Below, in pieces: positions 34,565 to 43,136 of a DNA stretch of 64,000 bases. The translations under genes and the position numbers were made by a program. The notes under the pieces are model-generated. The model did not search any database. It saw only the letters and a list, made by a program, of their open reading frames with translations, and was not told the origin of the DNA. Each line of letters begins with the position of its first letter. Position 1 is the stretch's first letter. Location: positions 61,566 to 125,565 of the forward strand of contig URNP01000001.1 in the NCBI GenBank assembly GCA_900549225.1, given 5' to 3'. The stretch is from an uncultured Eubacteriales bacterium (GTDB lineage Bacteria > Bacillota > Clostridia > Christensenellales > CAG-917).

Positions 34565-34972
34565 ATGCGCGAAATCGTATTAAAACAAGGTCAAACTTTT
34601 GTCGGCGACAATTACGTCGGAATGATTAATAAGATTTTCGGAACTCATTATGAAAGTTATATGAGGTCGAGCGTTTCGTTGGATAAATACGGTATGCCCG
34701 ATTATATTGCGTGGATAGTATATTTGAACGACGAGTGGCATTCGGATTGGAAAAACAGCGTTGAAGGCAACAAAATTACAGAATATTGTTTGGATAGAGA
34801 AAAGTTTGTTAAAGACAAGTGCAAATTCCCCAAAAGATTGGTCTTTATGAGATGTCCGAAGACGAGAGGAAAGTGTGTATTTATCGGCGTTGCAACTCTT
34901 GTCAAAATCGATTCGGAAAGGATGATAAAAGAGTATAGATTGGAAAGAAAGGACGAGGTTTTGCGCTTTTAA
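34565..34972 (+). CDS. Islet protein 1, unknown function
   Basis: 135 residues. A soluble basic protein starting MREIVLKQGQTFVGDNYVG. The WHSDWKNSVEGNKITEYC middle and the KRLVFMRCPKTRGKCVFIGVATL end predict a mixed alpha/beta fold. The late strand resembles small PUA/EVE-type or restriction-like domains only loosely, so I do not assign one. AGGGGG stands 7 nt before the ATG; the frame is open farther upstream through the operator, without a ribosome site. It is first in a co-directional cluster after the XRE operators. AT-rich codon use contrasts with housekeeping neighbours. Confidence 0.72.
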   Translation: MREIVLKQGQTFVGDNYVGMINKIFGTHYESYMRSSVSLDKYGMPDYIAWIVYLNDEWHSDWKNSVEGNKITEYCLDREKFVKDKCKFPKRLVFMRCPKTRGKCVFIGVATLVKIDSERMIKEYRLERKDEVLRF

Positions 34973-34987
34973 TTTTGAGGAAACATT

Positions 34988-35026
34988 ATGAAAAAGAAAT
35001 CAAAAACAATTACGAATAACAAATAA
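34988..35026 (+). other. Twelve-codon mini-frame with ribosome site
   Basis: TGAGGAAACATT precedes ATG 34988; the frame reads MKKKSKTITNNK and stops at 35024-35026, 16 nt before the next gene. It may be a coupling leader or the remnant of a decayed gene. Confidence 0.25.
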
Positions 35027-35042
35027 AACGCATGAGGAAATA

Positions 35043-35966
35043 ATGGGAAAACTTGTTAACATACTTATTATTTTAGCATTTTTGTGTTTTTGGATAATAC
35101 TAGTTGGTGCAATTTATGGCTATACGATTGTGTGGGTAGTTGGATTAGTTTTGCTAATAGCTTTTTTCGGTCTTGCTTATTTGATTAAACGCCACATAGA
35201 TAAAAAGACCCCAAAGACAACGTGGTCGGAACTGTCGGGAAAGGAAAAGAGATTGCTTAGCCAAGAGCCGAGTCAAAAGACATATGCCAAGTTAAAACGA
35301 AATGGCGTTAATGTCGAAATGGTCTTAAAGAATTGTTTAGATATCTTAAAACAAGAAGATCCCCTAGGTTATTATGAATCTCCTTATTATAAAGGAAAAA
35401 AGTTAAGACAAAACACGGGATCAAATGTTAAGACGGATAATTTAAAAGAAGAGACAAAGCCACGTGAGTTATCGGAAGAAAAAGAGTGTAAGCAAAACAA
35501 AGATGATGATATAAGCAAGTTCCTTAAAGAATGTCTGGGGGAAAGCTATGTTGATGTAGAAGAATACGTAGATGTAATATATGATACGTGGTCGATACAG
35601 TCATATGGCGCTGCGGAAAAATCGAAATATGGCGATACGTCGTATTGTGTGCTACATATACAAAGTGATTATTTGTGGGACATAATAGCAGAAGTTACCT
35701 ATGATTTTATAAAAATATATGCGCTGTTTTTTAAAGCGGATACATCAAAAGAAGGATTATTTGAACAAATAAACAAATGGAATCAATCTAACAAACGAGA
35801 AGGCGATTGCAAATTTGTAATAGTTGACGATAATTGTCTTGTGGTTAAAAATATACCAATAATGTCGAAATCTGAAGTTGCAAGAATGTCTTGGACTTAC
35901 GCACTCAAAATTTCAAATACATTAGATAATCTATTTTCAAGTGCTTCATCGTTTATAAAGAGGTAA
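35043..35966 (+). CDS. Islet protein 2: two-helix membrane protein with YbjN-like domain
   Basis: 307 residues. Two hydrophobic helices (about 4-22 and 27-47) give a hairpin anchor. A charged linker with Lys/Glu runs to about residue 155, and the C-terminal 140 residues resemble the YbjN/secretion-chaperone-like fold (KEGLFEQINKWNQSNKREGDCKF, then VIVDDNCLVVKNIPI). YbjN-type domains usually bind partner proteins and have no enzyme activity. TGAGGAAATA gives the ribosome site. The gene ends 3 nt before a second YbjN-like gene, so the two probably work as a pair, one at the membrane and one soluble. Confidence 0.7.
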   Translation: MGKLVNILIILAFLCFWIILVGAIYGYTIVWVVGLVLLIAFFGLAYLIKRHIDKKTPKTTWSELSGKEKRLLSQEPSQKTYAKLKRNGVNVEMVLKNCLDILKQEDPLGYYESPYYKGKKLRQNTGSNVKTDNLKEETKPRELSEEKECKQNKDDDISKFLKECLGESYVDVEEYVDVIYDTWSIQSYGAAEKSKYGDTSYCVLHIQSDYLWDIIAEVTYDFIKIYALFFKADTSKEGLFEQINKWNQSNKREGDCKFVIVDDNCLVVKNIPIMSKSEVARMSWTYALKISNTLDNLFSSASSFIKR

Positions 35967-35969
35967 AAA

Positions 35970-36563
35970 ATGCATAAAAATGACGAATGTTTGAGAGAAA
36001 TATTGAAAGAAAACAAAATTGTATTTACCGAAGAGTGTGAAGATGAGCATTCCGAGACTAGATTTTATGCAACGATTTATGATGCAAAATGCACAATTTA
36101 TAATGTAGCAAACATGATATGGATGGTTGGCGAAGTAAAACTTGGAAAGAATAAAGACAAATCGGTTCTATATAAGGAATTAAATGAATTAAACTGTTCC
36201 AATCCATTTTTTATTTTCTATTATGATTGTGAGAAAGAAGTTCTTGTTACGCAACTTCAAATCTTTCAAATTGAAAATAACTATGAAAGTATTATGCGCA
36301 ATATGGTTTCACAAATGATAAGTGCGTGTTTGAATGTAACAATTCGTGCGGAAAACTTAGAAGATAATTACGATACAGAATTTGACGCTGAAAAAAAGGT
36401 TAAACAACACATACAAGAAGATGCCAAAAACAGAAATTGCAATGAACAATGCGAACAAAATGCAGATGATCAAAGCGATTATGTCTTATCGGAAGAAGAT
36501 CTGCGCGTAGTAGCAGAGGTTTTCAAAGTTGATAAACAAGAAGATAAGGATAGTAAAATGTAA
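35970..36563 (+). CDS. Islet protein 3: soluble YbjN-like protein
   Basis: 197 residues. The first 135 resemble the YbjN-type fold (a beta-rich start, then LYKELNELNCSNPFFIFYYD and LQIFQIENNYESIMRNMVSQM). The last 60 residues are acidic and Gln/Asn/Asp-rich and probably disordered. No membrane segment. It starts 3 nt after the stop of the membrane YbjN-like gene with AAAGAGG as its ribosome site, so co-translation is likely. Function unknown. Confidence 0.68.
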   Translation: MHKNDECLREILKENKIVFTEECEDEHSETRFYATIYDAKCTIYNVANMIWMVGEVKLGKNKDKSVLYKELNELNCSNPFFIFYYDCEKEVLVTQLQIFQIENNYESIMRNMVSQMISACLNVTIRAENLEDNYDTEFDAEKKVKQHIQEDAKNRNCNEQCEQNADDQSDYVLSEEDLRVVAEVFKVDKQEDKDSKM

Positions 36564-36614
36564 GATGATTTTGATGGTATTTATGATAGTTTAAAAGATA
36601 ACGGAGGTGCAAGA

Positions 36615-36971
36615 ATGGTGTCGGGAATCGATCGTGAAGAAGAAGCGACTGCCTTTCTTTTAGATATGTGCAAAACAATGCCACATGCACCAAGCAAATC
36701 AATGTTAGCGAAATTGTCAGTAATTCTTGCCGACGACGTCGGAGAGCATCCTGCATTGATATATGGGTTTGAGTATTCGCCCATGTTGATGTGCGAAATT
36801 GTTTATATCTTTTTGGTGAAAATTGGGAATGTTATAAGGTTCTTTGTTGCTGAATCGGACATGTTTTGTGGATTTTGTTTGTGTGAGTATGCGGATGGAA
36901 TACACAAGAATTATGGTCCGGTTCAACTAGAAGTTTTGCCAACGCGGATAAAAGAAGTTGTTGATAAATGA
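36615..36971 (+). CDS. Islet protein 4, unknown function
   Basis: 118 residues. The helical N-terminal half contains EEEATAFLLDMCKTMPHAPSK. A hydrophobic segment (MCEIVYIFLVKIGNVIRFFV) follows that could be buried core or a membrane-active helix, then a Cys-containing loop (MFCGFCLCEYADG). ACGGAGG lies 7 nt before the ATG. Last gene of the islet cluster; a terminator follows. I recognise no family. Confidence 0.65.
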   Translation: MVSGIDREEEATAFLLDMCKTMPHAPSKSMLAKLSVILADDVGEHPALIYGFEYSPMLMCEIVYIFLVKIGNVIRFFVAESDMFCGFCLCEYADGIHKNYGPVQLEVLPTRIKEVVDK

Positions 36972-37047
36972 AGCAAAGAAATTAAATTTAATAGGTATAA
37001 ACGAGCAAGAGAGGTTCATGTTTATTTGAAATGTGAAAACAATAAAA

Positions 37048-37072
37048 AAACGACGGTTATCTGCCGTCGTTT
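37048..37072. terminator. Bidirectional terminator at the islet end
   Basis: Perfect 9-bp stem AAACGACGG/CCGTCGTTT (37048-37056 with 37064-37072), 7-nt loop, A-run before and T-rich after, between convergent genes. Confidence 0.85.
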
Positions 37073-37097
37073 CTTATATTCGAGTTGATTGATTTTG

Positions 37098-38642
37098 TTA
37101 TGCAAGGCGGGCGGATTTCAAGGAGAGAAGATAATTTCTTGCGTCCGTTTTTGCTTGTTCCAACGCTTCGTCGAGGGTGGCGCGGGCGTCGTCGATGAGT
37201 TTGACGATGTCGGATTGAGCAAGCATATCTTTGATTGCCGCTGCATCTTCGTCGGATACGTTCATTCCCGCAAAGGCGTCGTCAGCTTTTTTGCCGAAGT
37301 TCTCAATCGCTTGTTTGAGTGTTGACAAGTCTTTGCAATCGTCTTGAGAGGGAATATAAGCCTCAACGAGTTTATCAAGATCGAAATCCGCAGACGAAGA
37401 GGGGATAGAACTCAATAAGGTTTTGGCTTGGTCGAGCGACGTTTTCACGGAGTCGGCAAGCGAAGAGATCTTGGATTTTGCAAGCGATACGCTTTCTTCG
37501 TCGTACACGATAGATGCCGAGAGCGTTCCGGTTGCTTTTTTGTACGCCTGGTCGAAAGAGGCGCGCGCGGAGTCGTCTGCGTTTCTGTAAACGGTGTTTG
37601 CAAAACTATCGAAGTCGGCTTTACTCACGACGACGAAACCGTTTGGATCGGTGAATTTTTCTTTGAAAAGATCCGTTTTATCTCCGAAAAGCGCGGACAA
37701 TTCGCCAAGGTCGTCTGCGGAGAATTTGTAGGTCGGATTCTCGATCGCAAGAGTGGTGCACTCGTCGTAAAATTCGAGAGCCAACTTGCTTGCGGACGCG
37801 AGTGCGTATTTGGTCGCATACAAAGTTTGCTTTGCAAGCGATATCGCATCAAACGGGTTTGTCGTAAAGGTGCTTACGAGTTTTTGCGAGTAATATTTGA
37901 CGTAGACGGAGTTTTCGGCAGTGCGCTTTGCGTTGTCAAAGACGTATTGCGCGCGGTTTACGGCGTATTGATAGGACTCGTCGAGTTGACTTTCCAAATC
38001 CGATTGCGCGTCGGTTATTTTTTCAAGCAGGGCGTCAAAGGACATATCCGTTGCTTCCTCGAGTGAAACGCCGTTTTGCATGGCCTTTTTGACGGCGCGA
38101 TAGGTCGCCACGTCGAGATTTTGGATTTTCGTATCGGGATTGTCTGCTTTAAGTTTTTCGAGTTCGCTCTGAAGCACGTAGTCGCAAGCGGTGGAGAAAG
38201 ACACGTTGATTTGCGGATCTGCTTTTTTGAGAGCGGCGGAAAACTTGTCGCCGATGCGCTCGAATATTCCGTTTTGCTCCGTGCTTGACGACACCTCTAC
38301 GTTTACGTTCGAGCCGTCCTCGACGTAGCCGTATTTGAGGGCGAGTGAAGCGATATTGCTCACCGCAACGTCCAACTCCGCGTCCACGATTCCGTTTTCT
38401 TCAAACAGCAGGACTTTGCCGTCCTTGTTTGCGCCGGTTGCACTCATCACGACGTTGTTTTGATCGAGCACGAGTTCGATTGACGGATTGACGTCTATGC
38501 ACACGAAAGAAGTGGCTTTTTGCGCTTGCGGCGTTTGAGGAGAGTCGGTGGTGATGTTGCACGCGCAAAGACTCACCGCCAAAAACACGGTGATCAAAAG
38601 GCATATCGCCAAACTTATCGTGACGCTTTTTCCTTTGCGCAT
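37098..38642 (-). CDS. Lipoprotein with RsgI-like N-terminal domain
   Basis: 514 residues. The signal helix ends in the lipobox SLCAC (Cys near 28). The next 120 residues (FVCIDVNPSIELVLDQNNVV, then ATGANKDGKVLL) match the extracytoplasmic module found in RsgI-type anti-sigma proteins of Clostridia (IDINPSIEL signature). The remainder is a long helical region, probably coiled coil, rich in Asp, Ala, Lys and Ser. It lacks the cytoplasmic part that would bind a sigma factor, so it may be a sensor module working with the divergent ECF sigma/membrane pair. Start at 38642: GGAGAGG lies just upstream; 22 upstream codons are open without a ribosome site. Confidence 0.78.
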   Translation of the reverse strand: MRKGKSVTISLAICLLITVFLAVSLCACNITTDSPQTPQAQKATSFVCIDVNPSIELVLDQNNVVMSATGANKDGKVLLFEENGIVDAELDVAVSNIASLALKYGYVEDGSNVNVEVSSSTEQNGIFERIGDKFSAALKKADPQINVSFSTACDYVLQSELEKLKADNPDTKIQNLDVATYRAVKKAMQNGVSLEEATDMSFDALLEKITDAQSDLESQLDESYQYAVNRAQYVFDNAKRTAENSVYVKYYSQKLVSTFTTNPFDAISLAKQTLYATKYALASASKLALEFYDECTTLAIENPTYKFSADDLGELSALFGDKTDLFKEKFTDPNGFVVVSKADFDSFANTVYRNADDSARASFDQAYKKATGTLSASIVYDEESVSLAKSKISSLADSVKTSLDQAKTLLSSIPSSSADFDLDKLVEAYIPSQDDCKDLSTLKQAIENFGKKADDAFAGMNVSDEDAAAIKDMLAQSDIVKLIDDARATLDEALEQAKTDARNYLLSLKSARLA

Positions 38643-38852
38643 ACCCTCTCCGAACGACTTTTGCAAGCGGATTTGCCGCCAAAAACGTAGATTTCGAGCA
38701 TATCTCAATGCAATTTTTATATCTTTACGGTATAAATAATATACTTGAATTGTTAAAGCACAATAAATTTTTCTTAAAGAATCCTAAATATTTGACACAA
38801 ATATTAAAAATATCGGGCAAAACGAACAAATTTTCCGAAAAATAATATTGGG

Positions 38853-38881
38853 TTGTTATATTTCGGGGCGTGTGATAAAAT
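38853..38881 (+). promoter_or_regulatory. Promoter of the second ECF sigma gene, abutting the start codon
   Basis: TTGTTA at 38853-38858, 17-nt spacer, TAAAAT at 38876-38881 with an upstream TGTGA; only 6 nt to the ATG at 38888. Confidence 0.7.
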
Positions 38882-38887
38882 ATACGT

Positions 38888-39427
38888 ATGACCAAGCAAG
38901 AATTGGACAAATTGATGCTCCGCCTTCAACGAGGCGACGAAAGCGCGTTTGAGCAAATCTACAACGATACCAAACGTGGTCTTTTTGCGTTCATTATGTC
39001 CATTTGCCGCAACTATCAGACTGCGGAAGATATGATGCAAACCGCCTATATCCGACTCAGAACGACAATCGCAAACTATCGGACAGGATCAAACGCATAC
39101 GCTTGGCTGTATACCATCGCAAAGAACGCCACTCTCAACGAGATTGCACGCAAAAAGCGAGAAAATTCCACCGAATCCTTCGATGACGACGCGCGTTACG
39201 GGACGTACTCCATTGACGACGAAATGTCGCCCGTAACCAACCTTATGAACAGGGTGCTCGATGAAGACGAGCGGCAAATCGTGACGCTTCACGCCGTGTC
39301 GGGATTCAGGCACAGAGAAATCGCCGAGATGATGGACAAGCCGCTCGGAACTGTCGTGTGGACATACAACAACGCACTTTCAAAACTCAAAAAAGAACTG
39401 CAAAAGGAGGACGAAGATGAAAATTAA
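38888..39427 (+). CDS. ECF-subfamily sigma factor
   Basis: 179 residues. Region 2 spans about 12-85 (RGDESAFEQIYNDTKRGLFAFIMSICRNYQTAEDMMQTAYIRL with the -10-reading helix), and region 4 about 120-172 (LDEDERQIVTLHAVSGFRHREIAEMMDKPLGTVVWTYNNALSKLKKEL). This is a canonical ECF sigma factor. The N-terminus is fixed by family alignment, no ribosome site precedes it, and the promoter implies a leaderless mRNA. Its last 11 nt overlap the start of a membrane protein gene. It is divergent from the RsgI-like lipoprotein. Confidence 0.95.
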   Translation: MTKQELDKLMLRLQRGDESAFEQIYNDTKRGLFAFIMSICRNYQTAEDMMQTAYIRLRTTIANYRTGSNAYAWLYTIAKNATLNEIARKKRENSTESFDDDARYGTYSIDDEMSPVTNLMNRVLDEDERQIVTLHAVSGFRHREIAEMMDKPLGTVVWTYNNALSKLKKELQKEDEDEN

Positions 39428-40055
39428 AGATATCGAAAGCAAACTCAAAAGCGAGCAGAAATCTCAAAATATCCCCGACGTCCTTCAGCGCGCAAAAAAA
39501 GCGCCCATAAACAGATTGCTCGACGGACAGACTCCGCTTCGTGCGTTTGACAAGCAGACGGCGGTCAGATTGTTGTGGTGCGCAATGTTCCTGCTCGTGG
39601 CGGCGGTGCTTGCGATTTGGGCAGGAGCGACGATTCCCGACGGCGGACAAGGAAAGGCGTCGCTTGCATACGTCAGAATCATCGTGGTTTCGGAGGGCGA
39701 AACAACCGAGTACGGCATAGTAACGGAGGATTTTGAAAGAGTGGCGGCACTCGTGCAAGAGAAGCAAAACGATACGCTCGTATGTCAAAATCTGCAAAAA
39801 AACGGATACAACGTCGAGGTCGCTCTGAAAGAAGTGTATCAGCCGAAAGAGGGCGATAGAATCACGATTTGCGTGGTCTCAAACACCGTGCCGAATGGCT
39901 TTGTCGACGGCGTGAAGGCGGCGTTTTCGGCCGACGGCATCGAGGTTTCCACGTCGGAAAACGACTCTGCGACTATCGCAACGCTTCGCTCGTTGGTTGG
40001 CGACGACAGAGCCGACGTCGATACGCTTATTAAAAAATATCTAGAAAAGTTTTGA
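39417..40055 (+). CDS. Single-span membrane protein, candidate anti-sigma partner
   Basis: 212 residues. A basic cytoplasmic part (1-48) is followed by one helix (about 49-70) and an outer domain of about 140 residues with YVRIIVVSEGETTEYGIVTEDFERV and a C-terminal alpha/beta part. It overlaps the sigma gene by 11 nt, with AAAGGAGG 7 nt before its ATG inside the sigma gene, so production is coupled. The cytoplasmic part has no zinc anti-sigma motif. Pairing with the sigma factor is inferred from overlap and topology, the same layout as the pair at 15.2-16.4 kb. Confidence 0.75.
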   Translation: MKIKDIESKLKSEQKSQNIPDVLQRAKKAPINRLLDGQTPLRAFDKQTAVRLLWCAMFLLVAAVLAIWAGATIPDGGQGKASLAYVRIIVVSEGETTEYGIVTEDFERVAALVQEKQNDTLVCQNLQKNGYNVEVALKEVYQPKEGDRITICVVSNTVPNGFVDGVKAAFSADGIEVSTSENDSATIATLRSLVGDDRADVDTLIKKYLEKF

Positions 40056-40298
40056 TAGGCGTTTAGAGCGAAAAGGTTCGAAACGGACGATTCGGGCGCA
40101 TAGAATAGCGATTTTCGGGCGGAGAATATATCGTTCTTCGCTCGTTTTTTATGGCTTTCAAGCGGGAAACGCGTTAAACGCATTAGAAGAAGTTAATATT
40201 TTTTTGTGTAACTTGTAGTAAAAACAAGGAAAAGCCAATGGAAAAACGAAATAATCGGGTGTAAACTCACTTAAAAGCGCACCGAGAGCAAAATAAAG
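40056..40298. other. Intergenic region with possible long terminator
   Basis: GAGCGAA (40066-40072) can pair with TTCGCTC (40137-40143), followed by GTTTTTT, so the sigma operon may end in a long, imperfect stem at 40066-40150. Apart from that and the following promoter I see nothing in this gap of about 330 bases. Confidence 0.4.
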
Positions 40299-40327
40299 TT
40301 GAAAAAAGACGATAACGCGTGTATAAT
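40299..40327 (+). promoter_or_regulatory. Promoter of the repeat lipoprotein gene
   Basis: TTGAAA at 40299-40304, 17-nt spacer, TATAAT at 40322-40327. The leader of about 51 nt carries a GTGCGC/GCGCAC hairpin just before the ribosome site AAAGGTGA. Confidence 0.85.
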
Positions 40328-40384
40328 AAGTTCATAAAATTTATTCATACTACGAACGTGCGCGCCTGCGCACCAAAGGTGACT

Positions 40385-42970
40385 ATGAAAAAAACACTAA
40401 TGACCTTGCTCATCGTTCTTTCGGTCGCGCTTCTTTGCGTGGCTTTCGTTGCGTGCGACACCACCACCGATCCGAACGGCGACGACAACGGACACAATCA
40501 GTACGAACAAGCGAAATATACTGTCACGTTCAACGTGAACAGCCCCGACTTCAAACTCCCCGACAACGTGGTCAAAGACGTCGTATCGGGCTCGTCCGTC
40601 GAAGAACCGAAGAATGCCGACGGCACTCCCGTCAGACCTATTAAGACGGGTTATACGTTCAAATGGTGGTCTGCCGACGGCACGAACGAGTTTGTTTTCG
40701 GCACGACGCCCATAACCAAAAACACGACGATAACCGCAATCTACACGAACAATGTTTACGAACTCGTTGCCCACGTGGATCAAAAGTTGGTTGCAACGAA
40801 GGACGACGAGGGAAATTATACCTACGAATTGCAAACCGTTGACACGGGCGCAAGCATTACGGAAGGAACGAAGTTTACAGCAACGTACGATTCCGACGGC
40901 AATCTCGATTGCCCTACGCCCAAAGAAAACGACGAGTTCGTTTTTTGGTTCTATATGAACGACGACGGAAAACCCGTTCAACTCACCGAATTGGCGTCTT
41001 CTTCCGAAAAGACGGTCAAACTCAAGAGCAAGTGGAAAATTTCCAGAAATAACGTGCAGATTTACGCAATGTTCAAATCCACGCTTCCCGAAATTACCGT
41101 AGAATACGTTAACTCCCGCACCGACGGTACGATTGCGACGAGAACGTATCCCGTCAGCGAAAGTCTGACGCAGGAAGAAGCGGATTCCGTTTCGGGCTCT
41201 ATCACGGCGGATCCGGAATATAAGTTCTCCAAGTGGTATTACGTGCGCATGCTCACCGAAAACGACGAGGAAAAGACTGAAAAAATCGATTACGTTTTCA
41301 AAGCGGACGACGTGAAGAATTATACGACTCTTTACACGGCGAGCGGCGTTTCGGATTACTTCACGCCTGCGACGATCAAAATGTACGCAAAGTTCACAAA
41401 GCAAATTGCGATAAACGGCGTGGGCGATTATCAAGGCAAGTTGTACAACGTTCTGCACGGCACGACGAGCAACGAAAAAGATATCGAAGAATTGCTCGAC
41501 GCAGACATTCGATTCACGCAAGACATAAATTTTGAAGGCTACAAATTCCAACCGCTCTTTGATGAAAATCACGTCTTTACGGGCAAGATCGACGGCGGCG
41601 TTTACGATGCCGAAAGTCAGTTGAAGGGCAAAGTGAAACTTTCAAACGGTACGTTCGGCTCTGCAACTCACGCTTCCGTGTTCGGATACGTTTCGGGTAC
41701 GATCGAAAACGTTGATTTTGAAAACGTAAAACTCGTGATCGATAAGGCGGACGGCAAATATGCAAGCGTCGTATATATGGGTTACGTTGCAAGCGTGCTC
41801 GGCGGTAGAGTGGAGAATTGTGACGTGCGTATCACTAGCAAACTTACGGTCGGTGAAGATTCTACGGACGGCGCAACTTGGCTCGAATCGGGCATGAAAG
41901 CAGTGTATTTCGGAGCAATCGCGGCAAGAGTCGAAGGCAGCAGTTCCGTCAAAGACTCCGGCGTGATAAGAAAGTGCAACGTCGTGGTTTATGCGGATTT
42001 CGCGTGCGAATCGTTGACTTTCGGCGGTGTGTGCGCAACGAGCAACTCCGCATCCACGCTTGAACAAAACACTGCGACCGTGGAACTTGAAAACGTGAAT
42101 TGCCACGACGATTCCGAAGCGGCAAACGGCAAATCTTTCGTGAGAATCGGCGGACTCGTTGCAACCAACGGCGGTGAAATCGTCAAGTGCGAAGCGACGA
42201 TAAAGATTGACAGCCTTACGAGTCTTGAAGAGGCGTATTTCGGCGGTGTGTGCGCAGACAACGCAGGAAGCATTCAAACGACCAAAGTTGCCAACGCAAC
42301 CGTCAACGCAACCGTCGGCGGCGCAATATCTCAAATCGTGTGCATCGGCGGTATGGTCGGAAGAAACGAGGGCTATATCCTCAACAGCCATTGCAAAGTC
42401 AACTTCAATATCACGGCGCAAAAAGCCAACGGCATAGTTGCGATAGGCGGCATCGTGGGAAGCAACGCACAAAGCAAGAGCAGTTCAACGAGTTCTTCTA
42501 CAACGGGAAGCGGCGCAGTCAACAAGGCTTATTGCGTGGGCAATATCAACGTTGAAACGTCGGCGAGTATGAGCAAAGATTCAAAGGTTACGCTCTACGT
42601 GGGCGGTATGATCGGCAGAAACGCACAAACCAAAAAGATTGCCAATTGTTTCGTCGTCGTCGGCATCAACGTGCAAAACGGCACGCAAGGCGCAAACCAT
42701 TTGGGATATATGTTCGGCAAGCACGAGCAAACGTCCGAGTTGGTGTCAAACACGCTTTATTATGCAACCGACGATAATCTCGGCCTTAAACTCAACGGTG
42801 AAACTTACGTCATGACCGGCGAAGACAAAGAAGATCAAGGCACGGGAAAGACGAGCGGAACGTTCTTGTCGGAAGGCTCGTTCACGGGACTTGGCAAACT
42901 TCTCGACTTCGATATAAGCGAAGACGGACCGTGGAAGATGCAAGAAGGCACATACCCGACGCTTCGATAA
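40385..42970 (+). CDS. Large surface lipoprotein with InlB-type and GLUG-like repeats
   Basis: 861 residues. The signal helix ends in the lipobox FVAC (Cys near 24). Residues about 40-120 and later parts match InlB B-repeat (Listeria-Bacteroides repeat) units: YTVTFNVNSPDF, then GYTFKWWSADGTNEFVFG. The second half has repeated glycine turns (GYVSGTIENVDFENV, IGGLVATNGGEIVKCEATI, IGGMVGRNEGYILNSH) typical of GLUG/beta-helix repeats. It should stand on the cell surface as a long beta-solenoid, likely for adhesion. Start at 40385 with AAAGGTGA upstream; the longer frame begins before the leader hairpin. It has its own promoter and terminator. Confidence 0.88.
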   Translation: MKKTLMTLLIVLSVALLCVAFVACDTTTDPNGDDNGHNQYEQAKYTVTFNVNSPDFKLPDNVVKDVVSGSSVEEPKNADGTPVRPIKTGYTFKWWSADGTNEFVFGTTPITKNTTITAIYTNNVYELVAHVDQKLVATKDDEGNYTYELQTVDTGASITEGTKFTATYDSDGNLDCPTPKENDEFVFWFYMNDDGKPVQLTELASSSEKTVKLKSKWKISRNNVQIYAMFKSTLPEITVEYVNSRTDGTIATRTYPVSESLTQEEADSVSGSITADPEYKFSKWYYVRMLTENDEEKTEKIDYVFKADDVKNYTTLYTASGVSDYFTPATIKMYAKFTKQIAINGVGDYQGKLYNVLHGTTSNEKDIEELLDADIRFTQDINFEGYKFQPLFDENHVFTGKIDGGVYDAESQLKGKVKLSNGTFGSATHASVFGYVSGTIENVDFENVKLVIDKADGKYASVVYMGYVASVLGGRVENCDVRITSKLTVGEDSTDGATWLESGMKAVYFGAIAARVEGSSSVKDSGVIRKCNVVVYADFACESLTFGGVCATSNSASTLEQNTATVELENVNCHDDSEAANGKSFVRIGGLVATNGGEIVKCEATIKIDSLTSLEEAYFGGVCADNAGSIQTTKVANATVNATVGGAISQIVCIGGMVGRNEGYILNSHCKVNFNITAQKANGIVAIGGIVGSNAQSKSSSTSSSTTGSGAVNKAYCVGNINVETSASMSKDSKVTLYVGGMIGRNAQTKKIANCFVVVGINVQNGTQGANHLGYMFGKHEQTSELVSNTLYYATDDNLGLKLNGETYVMTGEDKEDQGTGKTSGTFLSEGSFTGLGKLLDFDISEDGPWKMQEGTYPTLR

Positions 42971-43000
42971 GCAAACGGATTAAAGAATAATTTTTTGACG

Positions 43001-43027
43001 ATACGCGCGCCCGCAAGGCGCGCGTAT
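43001..43027 (+). terminator. Terminator of the repeat lipoprotein gene
   Basis: Perfect 11-bp stem ATACGCGCGCC/GGCGCGCGTAT (43001-43011 with 43017-43027), 5-nt loop, TATTTATGG after; the T tract is weak. Confidence 0.72.
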
Positions 43028-43064
43028 TATTTATGGTAAAGTTATCATAATTTTTTTATACAAT

Positions 43065-43123
43065 ATTCAGTAATGCTTGACGAGATGCGTACACGATGAT
43101 ACAATTGAGCAAAATTCAGTAAT
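43065..43123 (+). promoter_or_regulatory. TetR-ABC operon promoter flanked by direct repeats
   Basis: TTGACG at 43077-43082, 17-nt spacer, TACAAT at 43100-43105. A 10-bp direct repeat ATTCAGTAAT lies on each side (43065-43074 and 43114-43123), one just before the -35 and one after the -10. These are candidate sites for the TetR protein encoded directly downstream. Confidence 0.65.
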
Positions 43124-43136
43124 TTGCGAGGTTGAA

